Part shown: piece after piece, positions 36,591 through 46,480 of the stretch
How the letters are laid out: every line of letters begins with the position of its first letter
How positions within the stretch are numbered: the first letter of the stretch is position 1
Source of the DNA: FEB-22 sp003105195
Lineage (GTDB): Bacteria > Pseudomonadota > Alphaproteobacteria > Rhizobiales > Xanthobacteraceae
Assembly: GCA_027493405.1 (NCBI GenBank)
Contig: JAOSKV010000004.1
Location: 12,491-76,490, forward strand
Direction: 5' to 3'
Length of the DNA stretch: 64,000 bases
Notes under the pieces: model-generated
What the model was told of the DNA's origin: nothing
What the model saw: the letters and a program-made list of their open reading frames with translations, nothing else
Databases searched by the model: none
Position numbers and translations under genes: made by a program

Positions 36591-38021
36591 TCACGTGCCG
36601 GGAACGGACGACCCGCGCGGCTCCACCCGCATCGGCAGCCCGTTCGCGGGCCGCAGTGTCATGCGCGCGACCGGCGCGACCGTGACGCCCTCGGCGAGGC
36701 GCAGCCGGAAGCGCCGCGCCACCATGGCGAGCACCAGCACCGCCTCCTGCAGCGCGAAGGTGTTGCCGACGCAGATCCGCGGCCCGGCGCCGAACGGCAG
36801 ATAGGCGAAGCGCGGTATCGTCGCGCGGCGCTCGGGCGCGAAGCGCTCGGGCGCGAACAGGTCCGGCTCCTCCCAGAGCCGGCGATGGCGATGCAGCACG
36901 AAGGGCGCCACGATCACCAGCGTGCCGGCCGCCACCGCGACCTCGCCGAGCCGGTCCGGCGCCAGCGCCTCGCGGCTGAGGAACGGCACCGGCGGATAGA
37001 GGCGCATCGCCTCCTCGAGCACCATGCGCGTGAACCTGAGCCGCGCGACGCCCTCGCCCGTGGGCGCGTCGAGGCCTTGCGCTTCCGCCGCGAGTCGCGC
37101 CTCGGCCGCCGGAAACTCCGAGAGCAGGAAGAAGCTCCACACCAGCGCATTGGCGGTGGTCTCGTGGCCGGCGCCCATGAAGGTCACCAGGTTGTCGTGG
37201 ATCACCCCGTCGCCGAGCGGCGCGCCGCTCTCCGGGTCGCGCGCCTCGATCAGCCGCGTCACCAGGTCGTCCGGCAGGGATCTCCCTTCGGCGAGGCGCG
37301 CGCGCCGGCGCGCGAGCAGGCGGCGCACCTCCTCGCGGAACACCCCCACGGCCCCGCCCGCCCGGATCAGCGCGGGCCGCGGCAGCCAGCGCGGCAGCGG
37401 CAGCACGTCCCACAGGTCGATGCGGCCGAGCGCCTCGAAATAGTCCGTGATCGCCGCCGCCATCACCTCGGCGGGTGTCTCGATCTCGCACGAGAACACG
37501 GTGCGCGCGATGATGTCGTAGGTGAGCGCGGTCATCTCGGCCGCGACGTCGTGCACCGCCCCGCCCGCGCGCGCCCAGCGCGCGAGCATCGCCTCGACCG
37601 ACTCCGCCATGACCGGCAGATAGGCCTGCACGGCCTGCGGCTGGAACAGCGGCGCCACCGTGCGGCGTTGCAGCCGCCAGGCCTCGCCCTCGGCGGTCAA
37701 GAGCCCGCTCCCCAGCGCCGGGCCGAGCTTCTCGCGCTGCAGCCGGTCCTTGGGATAGTTCGCGGCATTGTCGATGAAGACGCGGCGGATCGCGTCCGGA
37801 TCGTTGAGCACGACGAAGGCGCCGAGCAGCCCGCCGTCCGCGACGATCGGCTCCTCGAACGCCTCCTGCCGCCAGACCGTGATCGCATTGCTGCGCAACG
37901 CGCGGTAGAGCCCGAGCGGGCCGAGCTTGCGCGCGCGCGGCAGCGGCGCCGGCGGGCGGCGGCGGTCCGCGATCCTCAGGGGCGGGGGCACGGGTGGATT
38001 CACGGGGTCCGACCTCGTCAC
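36591..38021 (-). CDS. cytochrome P450
   Basis: 476 residues, soluble type. I-helix GAGHETTAN (oxygen activation), K-helix EEAMR (the EXXR pair), and heme loop FGAGPRICVG with the Cys ligand are all present. Similar in size to CYP102/110/116-like bacterial P450s acting on fatty or terpenoid substrates, but the substrate cannot be assigned. No ferredoxin or reductase gene is near. It is convergent with sspB and divergent from fumC. Confidence 0.93.
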   Translation of the reverse strand: MTRSDPVNPPVPPPLRIADRRRPPAPLPRARKLGPLGLYRALRSNAITVWRQEAFEEPIVADGGLLGAFVVLNDPDAIRRVFIDNAANYPKDRLQREKLGPALGSGLLTAEGEAWRLQRRTVAPLFQPQAVQAYLPVMAESVEAMLARWARAGGAVHDVAAEMTALTYDIIARTVFSCEIETPAEVMAAAITDYFEALGRIDLWDVLPLPRWLPRPALIRAGGAVGVFREEVRRLLARRRARLAEGRSLPDDLVTRLIEARDPESGAPLGDGVIHDNLVTFMGAGHETTANALVWSFFLLSEFPAAEARLAAEAQGLDAPTGEGVARLRFTRMVLEEAMRLYPPVPFLSREALAPDRLGEVAVAAGTLVIVAPFVLHRHRRLWEEPDLFAPERFAPERRATIPRFAYLPFGAGPRICVGNTFALQEAVLVLAMVARRFRLRLAEGVTVAPVARMTLRPANGLPMRVEPRGSSVPGT

Positions 38022-38083
38022 GGCGTCTTTGATATAGATACGGCGGCCCGGCGTTGAGAGGTTCGGGCCGCAGCGAGGAAACC

Positions 38084-39475
38084 ATGGCGAAGTCGCGCAT
38101 CGAGACCGACTCCTTCGGCCCGATCGAGGTCCCGGACGACCGCTATTGGGGCGCGCAGACCCAGCGCTCGCTCGAGAACTTCCCGATCGGGGAGGAGCGC
38201 ATGCCGGCGCCGCTGATCCGCGCGCTGGCGATCGTCAAGCGCGCCGCGGCCGAGACCAATCTCGCGCTCGGCAGCCTCGACCGGCGCCGCGCCGGCGCCA
38301 TCGTCCGCGCCGCCCAGGAGGTGATCGACGGCCGGCTCGAAGGCCACTTCCCGCTCGTGGTCTGGCAGACCGGCTCGGGCACCCAGACCAACATGAACCT
38401 CAACGAGGTGATCGCGAACCGCGCCAACGAGCTCCTCGGCGGCAAGCGCGGCGCCAAGGCGCCGGTGCATCCGAACGACCACGTCAACATGAGCCAGTCC
38501 TCCAACGACAGCTTCCCGACCGCCATGCACATCGCGGCCGCCGAGGAGATCGCGCGCCGCCTCGATCCCGCCCTCGGCCATCTCCAGGACGCGCTCCGGC
38601 GCAAGGCCGGGAGCTTCGGGCGGATCGTCAAGATCGGCCGCACCCACACCCAGGATGCGACGCCGCTGACGCTCGGCCAGGAATTCTCCGGCTATGCCGC
38701 GCAGATGAAGTCCGGCATCGTCCGCGTGCGCGCGGGACTGAAGCAGCTCTATCCGCTGGCCCAGGGCGGCACCGCGGTCGGCACCGGCCTCAATGCCAAG
38801 CCGCAATTCGCGCGCCTGTTCGCGCGCCGCGTCGCCGCGCTCACTCGCCTGCCCTTCACGAGCGCGCCCAACAAGTTCGAGGCGCTCGCCGCGCACGACG
38901 CTTTCGTCTACGCCCACGGCGCGCTCGATTCGGTGGCGGCCGGCCTGTTCAAGATTGCCAACGATATCCGCCTGCTCGGCTCGGGCCCGCGCTCGGGCCT
39001 CGGCGAGCTGATCCTGCCCGAGAACGAGCCCGGCTCCTCGATCATGCCCGGCAAGGTCAATCCCACCCAGTGCGAGGCGCTCACCATGGTGTGCTGCCGC
39101 GTGTTCGGCAACCACACCACGATCGCCGTGGCGGCGAGCCAGGGGCATTTCGAGCTCAATGTCTACAAGCCGGTGCTCGCCGCCGCCATGCTGCAGTCGA
39201 TCCGCCTCCTGGCCGATGCGGCGCGCTCGTTCACGGATCGCTGCGTCGTCGGCATCCGCGCCGACGAGGCGCGCATCCGCGAGCTGATGGAGCGCTCGCT
39301 GATGCTGGTCACCGCGCTGGCGCCGCGCATCGGCTACGACAGGGCCGCCGAGGTCGCCAAGGCCGCACATGCCAACGGGACCACCTTGCGCCAGGAGGCC
39401 GTGCGCCTCGGCTTCGTCACGGAGCGCGAGTTCGACCGTCTGGTGCGGCCCGGGCGCATGGTGCGGCCCGGCTGA
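38084..39475 (+). CDS. fumC: class II fumarate hydratase
   Basis: 463 residues. It interconverts fumarate and malate without iron-sulfur clusters. SGTQTNMNLNEVIANRA, NDHVNMSQSSNDSFPTAMHI and the superfamily signature GSSIMPGKVNPTQCE are intact. The start at 38084 follows GAGGAA. Confidence 0.96.
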   Translation: MAKSRIETDSFGPIEVPDDRYWGAQTQRSLENFPIGEERMPAPLIRALAIVKRAAAETNLALGSLDRRRAGAIVRAAQEVIDGRLEGHFPLVVWQTGSGTQTNMNLNEVIANRANELLGGKRGAKAPVHPNDHVNMSQSSNDSFPTAMHIAAAEEIARRLDPALGHLQDALRRKAGSFGRIVKIGRTHTQDATPLTLGQEFSGYAAQMKSGIVRVRAGLKQLYPLAQGGTAVGTGLNAKPQFARLFARRVAALTRLPFTSAPNKFEALAAHDAFVYAHGALDSVAAGLFKIANDIRLLGSGPRSGLGELILPENEPGSSIMPGKVNPTQCEALTMVCCRVFGNHTTIAVAASQGHFELNVYKPVLAAAMLQSIRLLADAARSFTDRCVVGIRADEARIRELMERSLMLVTALAPRIGYDRAAEVAKAAHANGTTLRQEAVRLGFVTEREFDRLVRPGRMVRPG

Positions 39476-40030
39476 CGCATGTTCCGGCGCGGCGGAGGCC
39501 GGTTCGCCGATGGGACACGCCTGGAGCCGCCGGATCGCGGCGTTGCCGAGACGTGTGGGCGGCGGGTCCGGCCCACGGCCGGGTGGGCCTGATCAATGGA
39601 AAATATGCCCATAGTGAAAGGAAATAGTGCTCGCGAGATGCGGAGCTATTTGACATTTTGACTGTTTATGTTGCGGCGCGGTTCCTGGAAACATTCTACA
39701 GAGCAAGATCGGAGTTATCCCAAGAAGTATTCGTTGTTTCAGTGTAAAAGACACCCATGTATTACCGAAATAGTCTCCTCTAATGAAGTTTGGGCGATTT
39801 ATACTGGGAAACGCCTTCCGATTAACATGTTAAATATCGTCCGGATATGTCTTAGAATATTGATGGAACCCAGGTAGTTCCGGCGGCGATCAACTAACCG
39901 TGTCTTGCCAATCGTGTTATCGTACCGTCAGTTTTTTGGAGAAACTTGGCCCCTGAAGTGATCCGCCGCCACGGTACCTGCGTAAGTAGGATGCAGAGCC
40001 CCACCTGACGTTGAACCGACGGGACATAAG
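39476..40030. other. 555-base gap with an AT-rich island
   Basis: From about 39600 to 39920 the sequence is far richer in A+T than anything else nearby, and includes the palindrome TTAACATGTTAA (39822-39833). A 69-codon frame at 39668-39877 has no recognised character. The stretch may hold the promoter of the DUF4169 operon or a remnant of foreign DNA. Confidence 0.45.
39570..39589 (+). terminator. hairpin after fumC
   Basis: GGCCCAC (39570-39576) pairs perfectly with GTGGGCC (39583-39589) around a 6-base loop, 95 bases after the fumC stop. Only a mixed tail (TGATCAATGG) follows. Confidence 0.4.
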
Positions 40031-40219
40031 ATGGGCGAAATCGTCAACCTTAGAATGGCCCGAAAGAGGGCGAGGCGGCAGGAGGCGGCGGAGCGCGCCC
40101 AGGCCAACCGCATCGTCCATGGGCGCTCGAAAGCGGAACGAAACCTCGAGGCGGCACGCGCCGAGAAGGCGGACCGGGACCTCGGGGCGCACAAGATCGA
40201 TACGGGAGACGGTCGATGA
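40031..40219 (+). CDS. DUF4169 family protein
   Basis: 62 residues, very Arg/Lys/Glu/Ala rich: MGEIVNLRMARKRARRQEAA, then a GRSKAERN block typical of DUF4169. Probably one long charged helix. Function unknown; it is regularly coupled to the ribbon-helix-helix gene that overlaps it by four bases. Confidence 0.82.
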   Translation: MGEIVNLRMARKRARRQEAAERAQANRIVHGRSKAERNLEAARAEKADRDLGAHKIDTGDGR

Positions 40220-40500
40220 AATCGCCGGTCGTCAAACGCTCGATCGTGATCGCCGGGCACAAGACGAGCGTCAGTCTCGAGGATGCCTTCTGGAGTGGAC
40301 TGAAGGACATCGCGGCATCCCGGAACATGACACTGTCCGATCTCGTCGCTTCGATCGACACGGATCGTCGCCAGGGCAACCTGTCGTCGGCCATTCGGCT
40401 GTTCGTGCTGGATCACTATCGCTCGCAGGCGGGCGGCGGCAAGTCCGAGCCGCGCGAGAGCGCGATCCGGCAGCAGCCGTCACCGCTGCGGGTTGACTGA
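40216..40500 (+). CDS. ribbon-helix-helix domain protein
   Basis: 94 residues. VVKRSIVIAGHKTSVSLEDA gives the beta strand and FWSGLKDIAASRNMTLSDLV the two helices of an RHH (MetJ/Arc-like) DNA-binding fold. Target unknown; self-regulation with DUF4169 is possible. Its last 21 bases overlap the end of the convergent AsmA gene. Confidence 0.82.
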   Translation: MKSPVVKRSIVIAGHKTSVSLEDAFWSGLKDIAASRNMTLSDLVASIDTDRRQGNLSSAIRLFVLDHYRSQAGGGKSEPRESAIRQQPSPLRVD

Positions 40501-43500
40501 CGGTTCGAACGGCAGCGGGCGCCCGAAGATCGTCGGCGGAACAGCGCCGACCGATCCGTCCGGCCCATGGCTCCGCGAGCGCCGGTTGGGCACCGGCGCG
40601 ATCTCCAGGGGCGGCGGCAGCGGCGCGCGCTCGATCTCGGACGCCGGTGGGACGGTGGCGGCGCGGGGCGGCCGCGGCTTTTCGGCCTCGCGCGGCGGCG
40701 CAGACGGCGCCGGCGACGCGGGTGGCGCAGCGGCCTGCGCGGGCGGAACCGAGCCGATGCTTTCGCGCCGCTCCTTCTCGATCGCCTCGAGCTGCCGCGC
40801 CTGCCGCTCGATCGAGCGCAGCATCAGCCAGCCCGACAGGGCGGCCGTATCGATGCTGCGCTTCGGCGTCTGGACCGGCCCCTTGAGGGTGACGAGCAGC
40901 TCCGGCCGCACCGCCACGTCCTCGCCGGCGGGTCCCGCGAGAGCGAGCCGCGCGTCGAGGCTGCCCTCGGCCAGGTTCAGGCTGCCCGCGAGCGTGAGGT
41001 CGGCCCCACGTCCCTTCACCACCGTGTTGCCGAGGCGCAAGTGGCCGCCATTGATCGTGAAGGCCGCCTCGAGCCGCGGCACCGCGAGCCGGCCGCCGTC
41101 CAGGATCGTAACGACCACCTGGCGCAGGCGGGCACTGTCGATGGTCAACCCCTTGTCGACCGCCTGGATCACCGCTTCGAAGGCTCTCGGATCGAGCCCG
41201 GCAAGCTCGCCCTCGGTGAGCGCGAGGGTCCCCGAGCCGCGCAGCGAGCCGACCAGCGCGGCCGGGCTGAGCCCGCTGCCTTGCGCCTGCACCTCGAGTG
41301 ACGCGCGGCCCGTCGCTGCGCTGCGAGCGCCCTCGGGCAGCAGCCGACGGGCGTCGATCCCGGCGAGCGTCAAGCGCCCGCGTCCCTCGAGACCGTCGCG
41401 CCGCGCCAGCACCAGTTCGCCGGTCAGGCGCCCCTCGTCGACTTGGCCCTGCAGATCCTCGAGCGCGATCTCGCTGTCGGCGAGCCGCAGCACACCGCCG
41501 AGCCGGCGCACCTCGATCCCCGGGACGAGCGCGGAGCGCGCGATCCGGAACGCCAGGCGCCCGGCGAGCTTCCCGAACAAGCCGTCCCCGAAGGGCTCGG
41601 ACGACCAGCCTTGGCGACGCGGATCGGTCCGTGGCGTTCCCGCGACGGCGCCGATCACATGGGAGGCGTCGATCGCGTCCGCCTCGAGGCGGCCGTCGAC
41701 GCGAGACGCGTCGCGCGACAGCTTGAGCGTCCCGCGTATGGCCGTTTCGCCGATCGTGCCGACCAGATTGTCGATCGCAATTTCGTCCGCCGCATCGACC
41801 CGCATGCGCACCGCGATCGGCAGCGGTGCGAGGATCGAGGTCGCGTAGGCACGGGCCAGCGGGCTTGCGTCGGCGGCGCTCCAGGTCACGTCCAGACCGG
41901 CCGCGGGCGCGGCGCCGGCGATCTCGCGCAGGGTGCCGTTCGCCGTCACGACGAGACCCCCGGCAGCCAGTCGCGTCCCGACCGCGAGGTCGCCGGTCGG
42001 AGAGCCGTTCGCCGTGAGCCTGAAGGAGCCGGGCCGCTGGTCGACCGCCACCGCCCGGTCCAGGCCGAGCAGCGCGACGAGCACAGCCCCGTCGTCGCTT
42101 TGAATTTCGCCATCGAGGCGCAAGGTGGACACGCGCCAGGTGGCGGCATCGCCGGTGGCGTCCGCCGACAGCCGCAGGCGCGTACTGCCGGCGTTTCCCA
42201 GGAGCGTGAGCAGCACCGTGTTGTGGTCGGGCTTGTCCGGGGTCGGTTCGAACACCAGCGCGGTGCGCAACTTGGTCGGCACGACGCGCGGCGCGATCGA
42301 TTTCAGGCGCTTGCCGGCTTCGGGGGCGAAACGGGAGAGCACGGTCGCGGCCGCATCCAGGCTCTGTCCGTCGACATCCAGCGTGACCCGCCCGCGCGGC
42401 GAGGTGAGCGGCCCGTCGACGCGTCCCTGGAGTGCGAAGGCGGACTTGCCCAGATCCCCGATGCGCGCGCGCTCGATCGCCAATCCCGCGGAATCGAACT
42501 TGAGTTTCACGTTGACGCTTCTCGCCTCGACCCCCGCAAGAAGCGCGCGATCGATGTCCAGCCCCAGCGCGATCTCGCCGGGCAACTCGAACGCGGATCC
42601 GGCCGATGCGGTACGCACAAAGGCCAGGGCGCCGTCCACGTCGAGCTCGGCGGCCTTGAGCTCCGCGTCGAGCCGCGCCGGACGGTCGCCGGCCGCCCAG
42701 GCATAGGCGAGCCGGCCCTCGAGGCTCTTGCGGTCGGCCTCGATCCGCAGCCGGTCCATCGCGATCTCGCGCGAGCCGACCGTCATCTCGCCCGCCACCT
42801 TGAGCGTGCCGGTGAGCGTCGGCGCGGTGCCGCTGCGGCCGTCGAGCCAGGCGACGAACGCCTTCGGATCGGTCGCCTCGATGCGGATCGGTCCCTTGAA
42901 AGCGACGCTTTCGGGGACGATCGCGACATGGCCCGAGAGGCGCACCTGGGCGAAGCCCGGGGCGCGGAACTCGAAGCGCTCGAGGTCCCAGCCCTCGCCG
43001 GCGGTCTTCAGGTCGCCGCGCACGCCGAGCAGCGTGCCGCCCGCGAGCGTCACGGTGTCGATGCCGATGCCGAGCTTGACCGGGAAGGGCGGACGGTAGG
43101 TGGAGCCGAACGGCTCGATCAGGCTCCGCGCCGCCGCGAGCGGCAGGCTGCGCACCGCCTCGGGCAGCGTGAGGGTGTGGTCGAGATCGACCTGCCGCGC
43201 CGTGAGGATGCCTTCGGCGCGCGGGGAGCGGCCGAAGCGGATCTCGGCGGTGCCGGCGAGCTTGAGCGCGCGCTCGTCGGCCCCGGGGGCCGGCCGTGAC
43301 GGTCGCCCGGCTGGTCGCCCGCCAGGGCGTGGTGGCGATGCCGGGACCGCCCGGCTGCGCGATGCCGGCGAGGCGCGCGAGCGTCAGCGTGCCCTCGAAG
43401 CGCGGCGAGCGGGCGTCGAGGCTCAGTTGTCCGTCGGCCTCCGCCGTGAGCGGCCGTTCGCCCGGATCGAGGGCGAGCCGCAGCTTCAGGGTGCCGTCCT

Positions 43501-44092
43501 CGCCGACCCGGCCCGCCGACAGCCGGTAACCGTAGCGCTCCCCCGCGCTGGTGAACCCGCCCTCGCCCTTCACGGGCCCGATCAGCGAGCGCATCTCGCC
43601 CGTGAACCACAGCCGCTCGAGCGCGAGCTCGGTGCCGCTCGCCGCATCGCTGAGCAGTGCCCGGCCGTTTTCGACGGCCACGCGCTCGACCGCGAGCCGG
43701 TCCGGCGCGAATCCCACGGCGGCGCCCAGCCAGGCGAGGCGGCCGTCCTCGCCGAGCGCGAGCCGGACCTCGGGCGCGACGATGCGCAGCTCGGACGCGC
43801 GCACATTGCCGCGCACCAGCGCGCCGAGCGAGGCCTCGAGGTGGAGCTCGCGCGCCGCGAGCTGCGGCGCGCCGTCCGCGCCGAGGGCGATCTCCGAGAG
43901 CTTCAGGGTCGGGGTCGGCAGGATGCGCAGGTCGATCGAGCCCGCGATCCGCACCGGCGCCCCGACCAGCCGGCTCGCTTCCGCCTCGAAGGCGGTCCGA
44001 TACCGGGTCCAGTCGACGAAATGCGGCCCCGCCAGCGCTGCCACCAGCGCCAGGATGATCGCAATGCCCACTCCCAGCAGTGTTGCCTGCAC
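40480..44092 (-). pseudogene. AsmA family protein, one-base frameshift
   Basis: About 1,200 codons. The N-terminus MQATLLGVGIAIILALVAAL is a membrane anchor followed by the AsmA start (GPHFVDWTRYRTAFEAEASR, GSIDLRILPTPTLKLSEIAL). Repeating beta-rich 'EGRL..' segments follow, as in AsmA/VPS13-like envelope proteins thought to move lipids to the outer membrane. The frame breaks in the C/G runs at 43281-43290: one extra base separates ATVTAG from the expected ADERALKLAGTAEIRFG. The C-terminal part then reads cleanly to the Pro-rich tail at 40480. The break is probably a sequencing error. Confidence 0.82.
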
Positions 44093-44244
44093 TGCGCGCT
44101 CCGCGGCCGCTCGACTCGAGGCTGTCGCCGCTCCGCGACCCCGGGATCAGCCCAGGCGGTCAGCTAAGCCTCGCCATGCCGGCGAATATATGTCGCCGAG
44201 TCGCGCCTTGCACGAACTCGCGCCCGCGGTTCCGGGGTATTTGA

Positions 44245-45669
44245 TCAGAAATCGACGGACTTTCCGGGATTCATGATGTTCTGCGGGTCGAGCGCCCGCT
44301 TGATCGCCCGCATGGCCGCGAGCGTGGCGGCGCCGTGCTCGAGCGCGAGGTACTTCATCTTGCCCTGGCCGACGCCGTGCTCGCCCGTGCAAGTGCCCTC
44401 CATGGCGATCGCCCGCTCGGCGAGCCGGCCGACGAAGTCCTTGGCGCGCGTGATCTCGGCCTCGGACTCCATGTCGACCAGCAGCGAGAGATGGAAGTTG
44501 CCGTCGCCGACATGCCCGACGATGGGCGCCACCAGGCCGGTCTCGGCGATGTCCCGCTGGGTCTCGACCACGCATTCGGCGAGCCGCGAGATCGGCACGC
44601 AGACGTCGGTCGCGAGCGCCTGCGCGCCCGGGCGCAGGCCGCGCGCCGCCCAATAGGCGTCGTGGCGCGCCTGCCAGAGCCGGGTGCGGTCCTCGGCCTT
44701 CGTGGCCCAGTCGAAGGGCCCGCCGCCGAACTCGCGCGCGAGCTCGCCGAAGCGCGCCGACTGCTCGGCGACGCCGGCCTCGCTGCCGTGGAACTCGACG
44801 AACAGCATCGGCGTCTCCGCCAGGTCCAGCTTCGAATAGGCGTTGCAGGCGCGGATCTGCAGCGCATCCACGAGCTCGATGCGCGCCACCGGGATGCCCG
44901 ACTGGATCACCGCGATGGTGGTGTCGCAGGCGGCCTCGACCGTCGGGAACGGGCAGACGCCGGCCGCGATCGCCTCCGGGATGCCGTGCAGGCGCAGCGT
45001 CAGGGAGGTGATCACCCCGAGCGTGCCTTCCGAGCCGATCATCAGCCGCGTCAGGTCGTAGCCCGCCGACGACTTCCTGGCGCGCCGCGCCGTCGTGACG
45101 GTCTCGCCATTGGCGAGCACCGCGGTCAGCGCCACCACGTTGTCCTTCATGGTGCCGTAGCGCACCGCATTCGTGCCCGAGGCGCGGGTGGCGGCCATGC
45201 CGCCGAGCGAGGCGTCGGCGCCCGGGTCGATCGGGAAGAACAAGCCCTGGTCGCGCAGGTGCTCGTTGAGCTGCTTGCGCGTGACCCCCGGCTCGATCAC
45301 GCAGTCGAGGTCCTCCGCGTGCACGGCCAGGATGCGGTTCATGTCGCGGAAGTCGACCGAGACGCCTCCCTGGGGGGCGTTGATGTGGCCCTCGAGCGAG
45401 GTCCCGGTGCCGAACGGGATGATCGGCACCCGGTGCGCCGCGCAGATGCGCACGATCTCCCCCACGTCCTCGGCCGCCTGCGGGAACACGACCGCGTCGG
45501 GCGGCTGGTTGGGAATCCAGGTCAAGGTATTGCCGTGCTGCTCGCGCACGGCGCGCGACGTCACGACCCGGTTGCCGAATTGCCGCGTCAGCGCCGCAAT
45601 CGCCGCCTGCATGGCGGCCGGATCCCGCCGCCCCGTCGCCCCATCCGAATTCTCAGCCGCCAAAGCCAT
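44245..45669 (-). CDS. FAD-binding oxidoreductase (D-lactate dehydrogenase / GlcD type)
   Basis: 474 residues. The FAD-binding type 4 (PCMH) domain is at the N-terminus: VPIIPFGTGTSLEGHINAPQ, PGADASLGGMAATRASGTNA and IGSEGTLGVIT. The C-terminal FAD-oxidase domain has VGHVGDGNFHLSLLVD and CTGEHGVGQGKMKYL. It oxidises a 2-hydroxy acid such as D-lactate; glycolate is possible but no GlcE/F genes are near. Single gene, divergent from the thioesterase. Confidence 0.92.
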   Translation of the reverse strand: MALAAENSDGATGRRDPAAMQAAIAALTRQFGNRVVTSRAVREQHGNTLTWIPNQPPDAVVFPQAAEDVGEIVRICAAHRVPIIPFGTGTSLEGHINAPQGGVSVDFRDMNRILAVHAEDLDCVIEPGVTRKQLNEHLRDQGLFFPIDPGADASLGGMAATRASGTNAVRYGTMKDNVVALTAVLANGETVTTARRARKSSAGYDLTRLMIGSEGTLGVITSLTLRLHGIPEAIAAGVCPFPTVEAACDTTIAVIQSGIPVARIELVDALQIRACNAYSKLDLAETPMLFVEFHGSEAGVAEQSARFGELAREFGGGPFDWATKAEDRTRLWQARHDAYWAARGLRPGAQALATDVCVPISRLAECVVETQRDIAETGLVAPIVGHVGDGNFHLSLLVDMESEAEITRAKDFVGRLAERAIAMEGTCTGEHGVGQGKMKYLALEHGAATLAAMRAIKRALDPQNIMNPGKSVDF

Positions 45670-45828
45670 CGTGCCGGTCCCGTCGTTCTGGTTCGGGCTC
45701 CGTTAGAGCATGTTCCGGCGCGGGAGGCATCAGGCGCGCGAGCCGGGCGCCCGGCGCGGGCGGCTCCGTTCGCCGCCGGCATGCTGCCCATGCCCAAGAT
45801 TCCCCAACATCGCGCTGCAGAATCTGCC

Positions 45829-46368
45829 ATGATGCAACCGCGCCGGGCTGCCGTCATGCTGGATCGTGCCGATCTCGACCATCCGTTGTTCTTCGCTCCC
45901 TTCGTCTCCTCGGTGATGCAGGTCGAGAAGGGCTGGATCGACTACAACGGCCATCTCAACATGGCCTACTACAACGTGCTGTTCGACCGCTGCGTCGACG
46001 AGGCCTACGACCTCGTCGGCATCGGCGAGCCCTATGTCGCCAAGCGCCGGCGCTCGACCTTCACGGCCGAGGTGCATGTCCGCTACCTGCGCGAGCTCCA
46101 TGCCGGGGATCCCGTACGGGTGACCTTCCAGCTCCTCGATTACGACACCAAGCGGCTGCACTATTTCGAGCAGCTGTTCCACGCGACCGAAGGCTGGGTC
46201 TCGGCCACCTCCGAGAACCTGGCGCTGCACGTGGACATGGACCACAAGAAGACCGCCCCGTTCCCGGCCGACGTCATGGCGCGGCTCGCCCAGATGAAAT
46301 CCGCGCATGCCAAGCTGCCGCGCCCCGAGGCCGCCGGCCGGCGCGTCGAGATGCCCTCGAGGAGCTGA
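45829..46368 (+). CDS. acyl-CoA thioesterase-like (4HBT hot-dog fold) protein
   Basis: 179 residues. The hot-dog signature WIDYNGHLNMAYYNVLFDRC carries the conserved Asp; later TAEVHVRYLRELHAGDPVRV and LHYFEQLFHATEGWVSATSE complete the fold. It resembles 4-hydroxybenzoyl-CoA thioesterase relatives of FadM type. Substrate unknown. No ribosome site decides between starts at 45781, 45829 and 45856. Confidence 0.84.
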   Translation: MMQPRRAAVMLDRADLDHPLFFAPFVSSVMQVEKGWIDYNGHLNMAYYNVLFDRCVDEAYDLVGIGEPYVAKRRRSTFTAEVHVRYLRELHAGDPVRVTFQLLDYDTKRLHYFEQLFHATEGWVSATSENLALHVDMDHKKTAPFPADVMARLAQMKSAHAKLPRPEAAGRRVEMPSRS

Positions 46369-46480
46369 CGGCGCCCGCCGGTTGACCCCCGCGCGGCGCC
46401 GCGATTCAAAGGCCGCTCGCGAGCCCTCGCCAAACGCGGCGCGCGATGCCATTTTGCCCTCGAACCGGAATCAGAGCTGC

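Noticed and set aside
39668..39877. 69-codon frame in the AT-rich island after fumC
   Set aside because: Composition and lack of an SD give no support for a protein.
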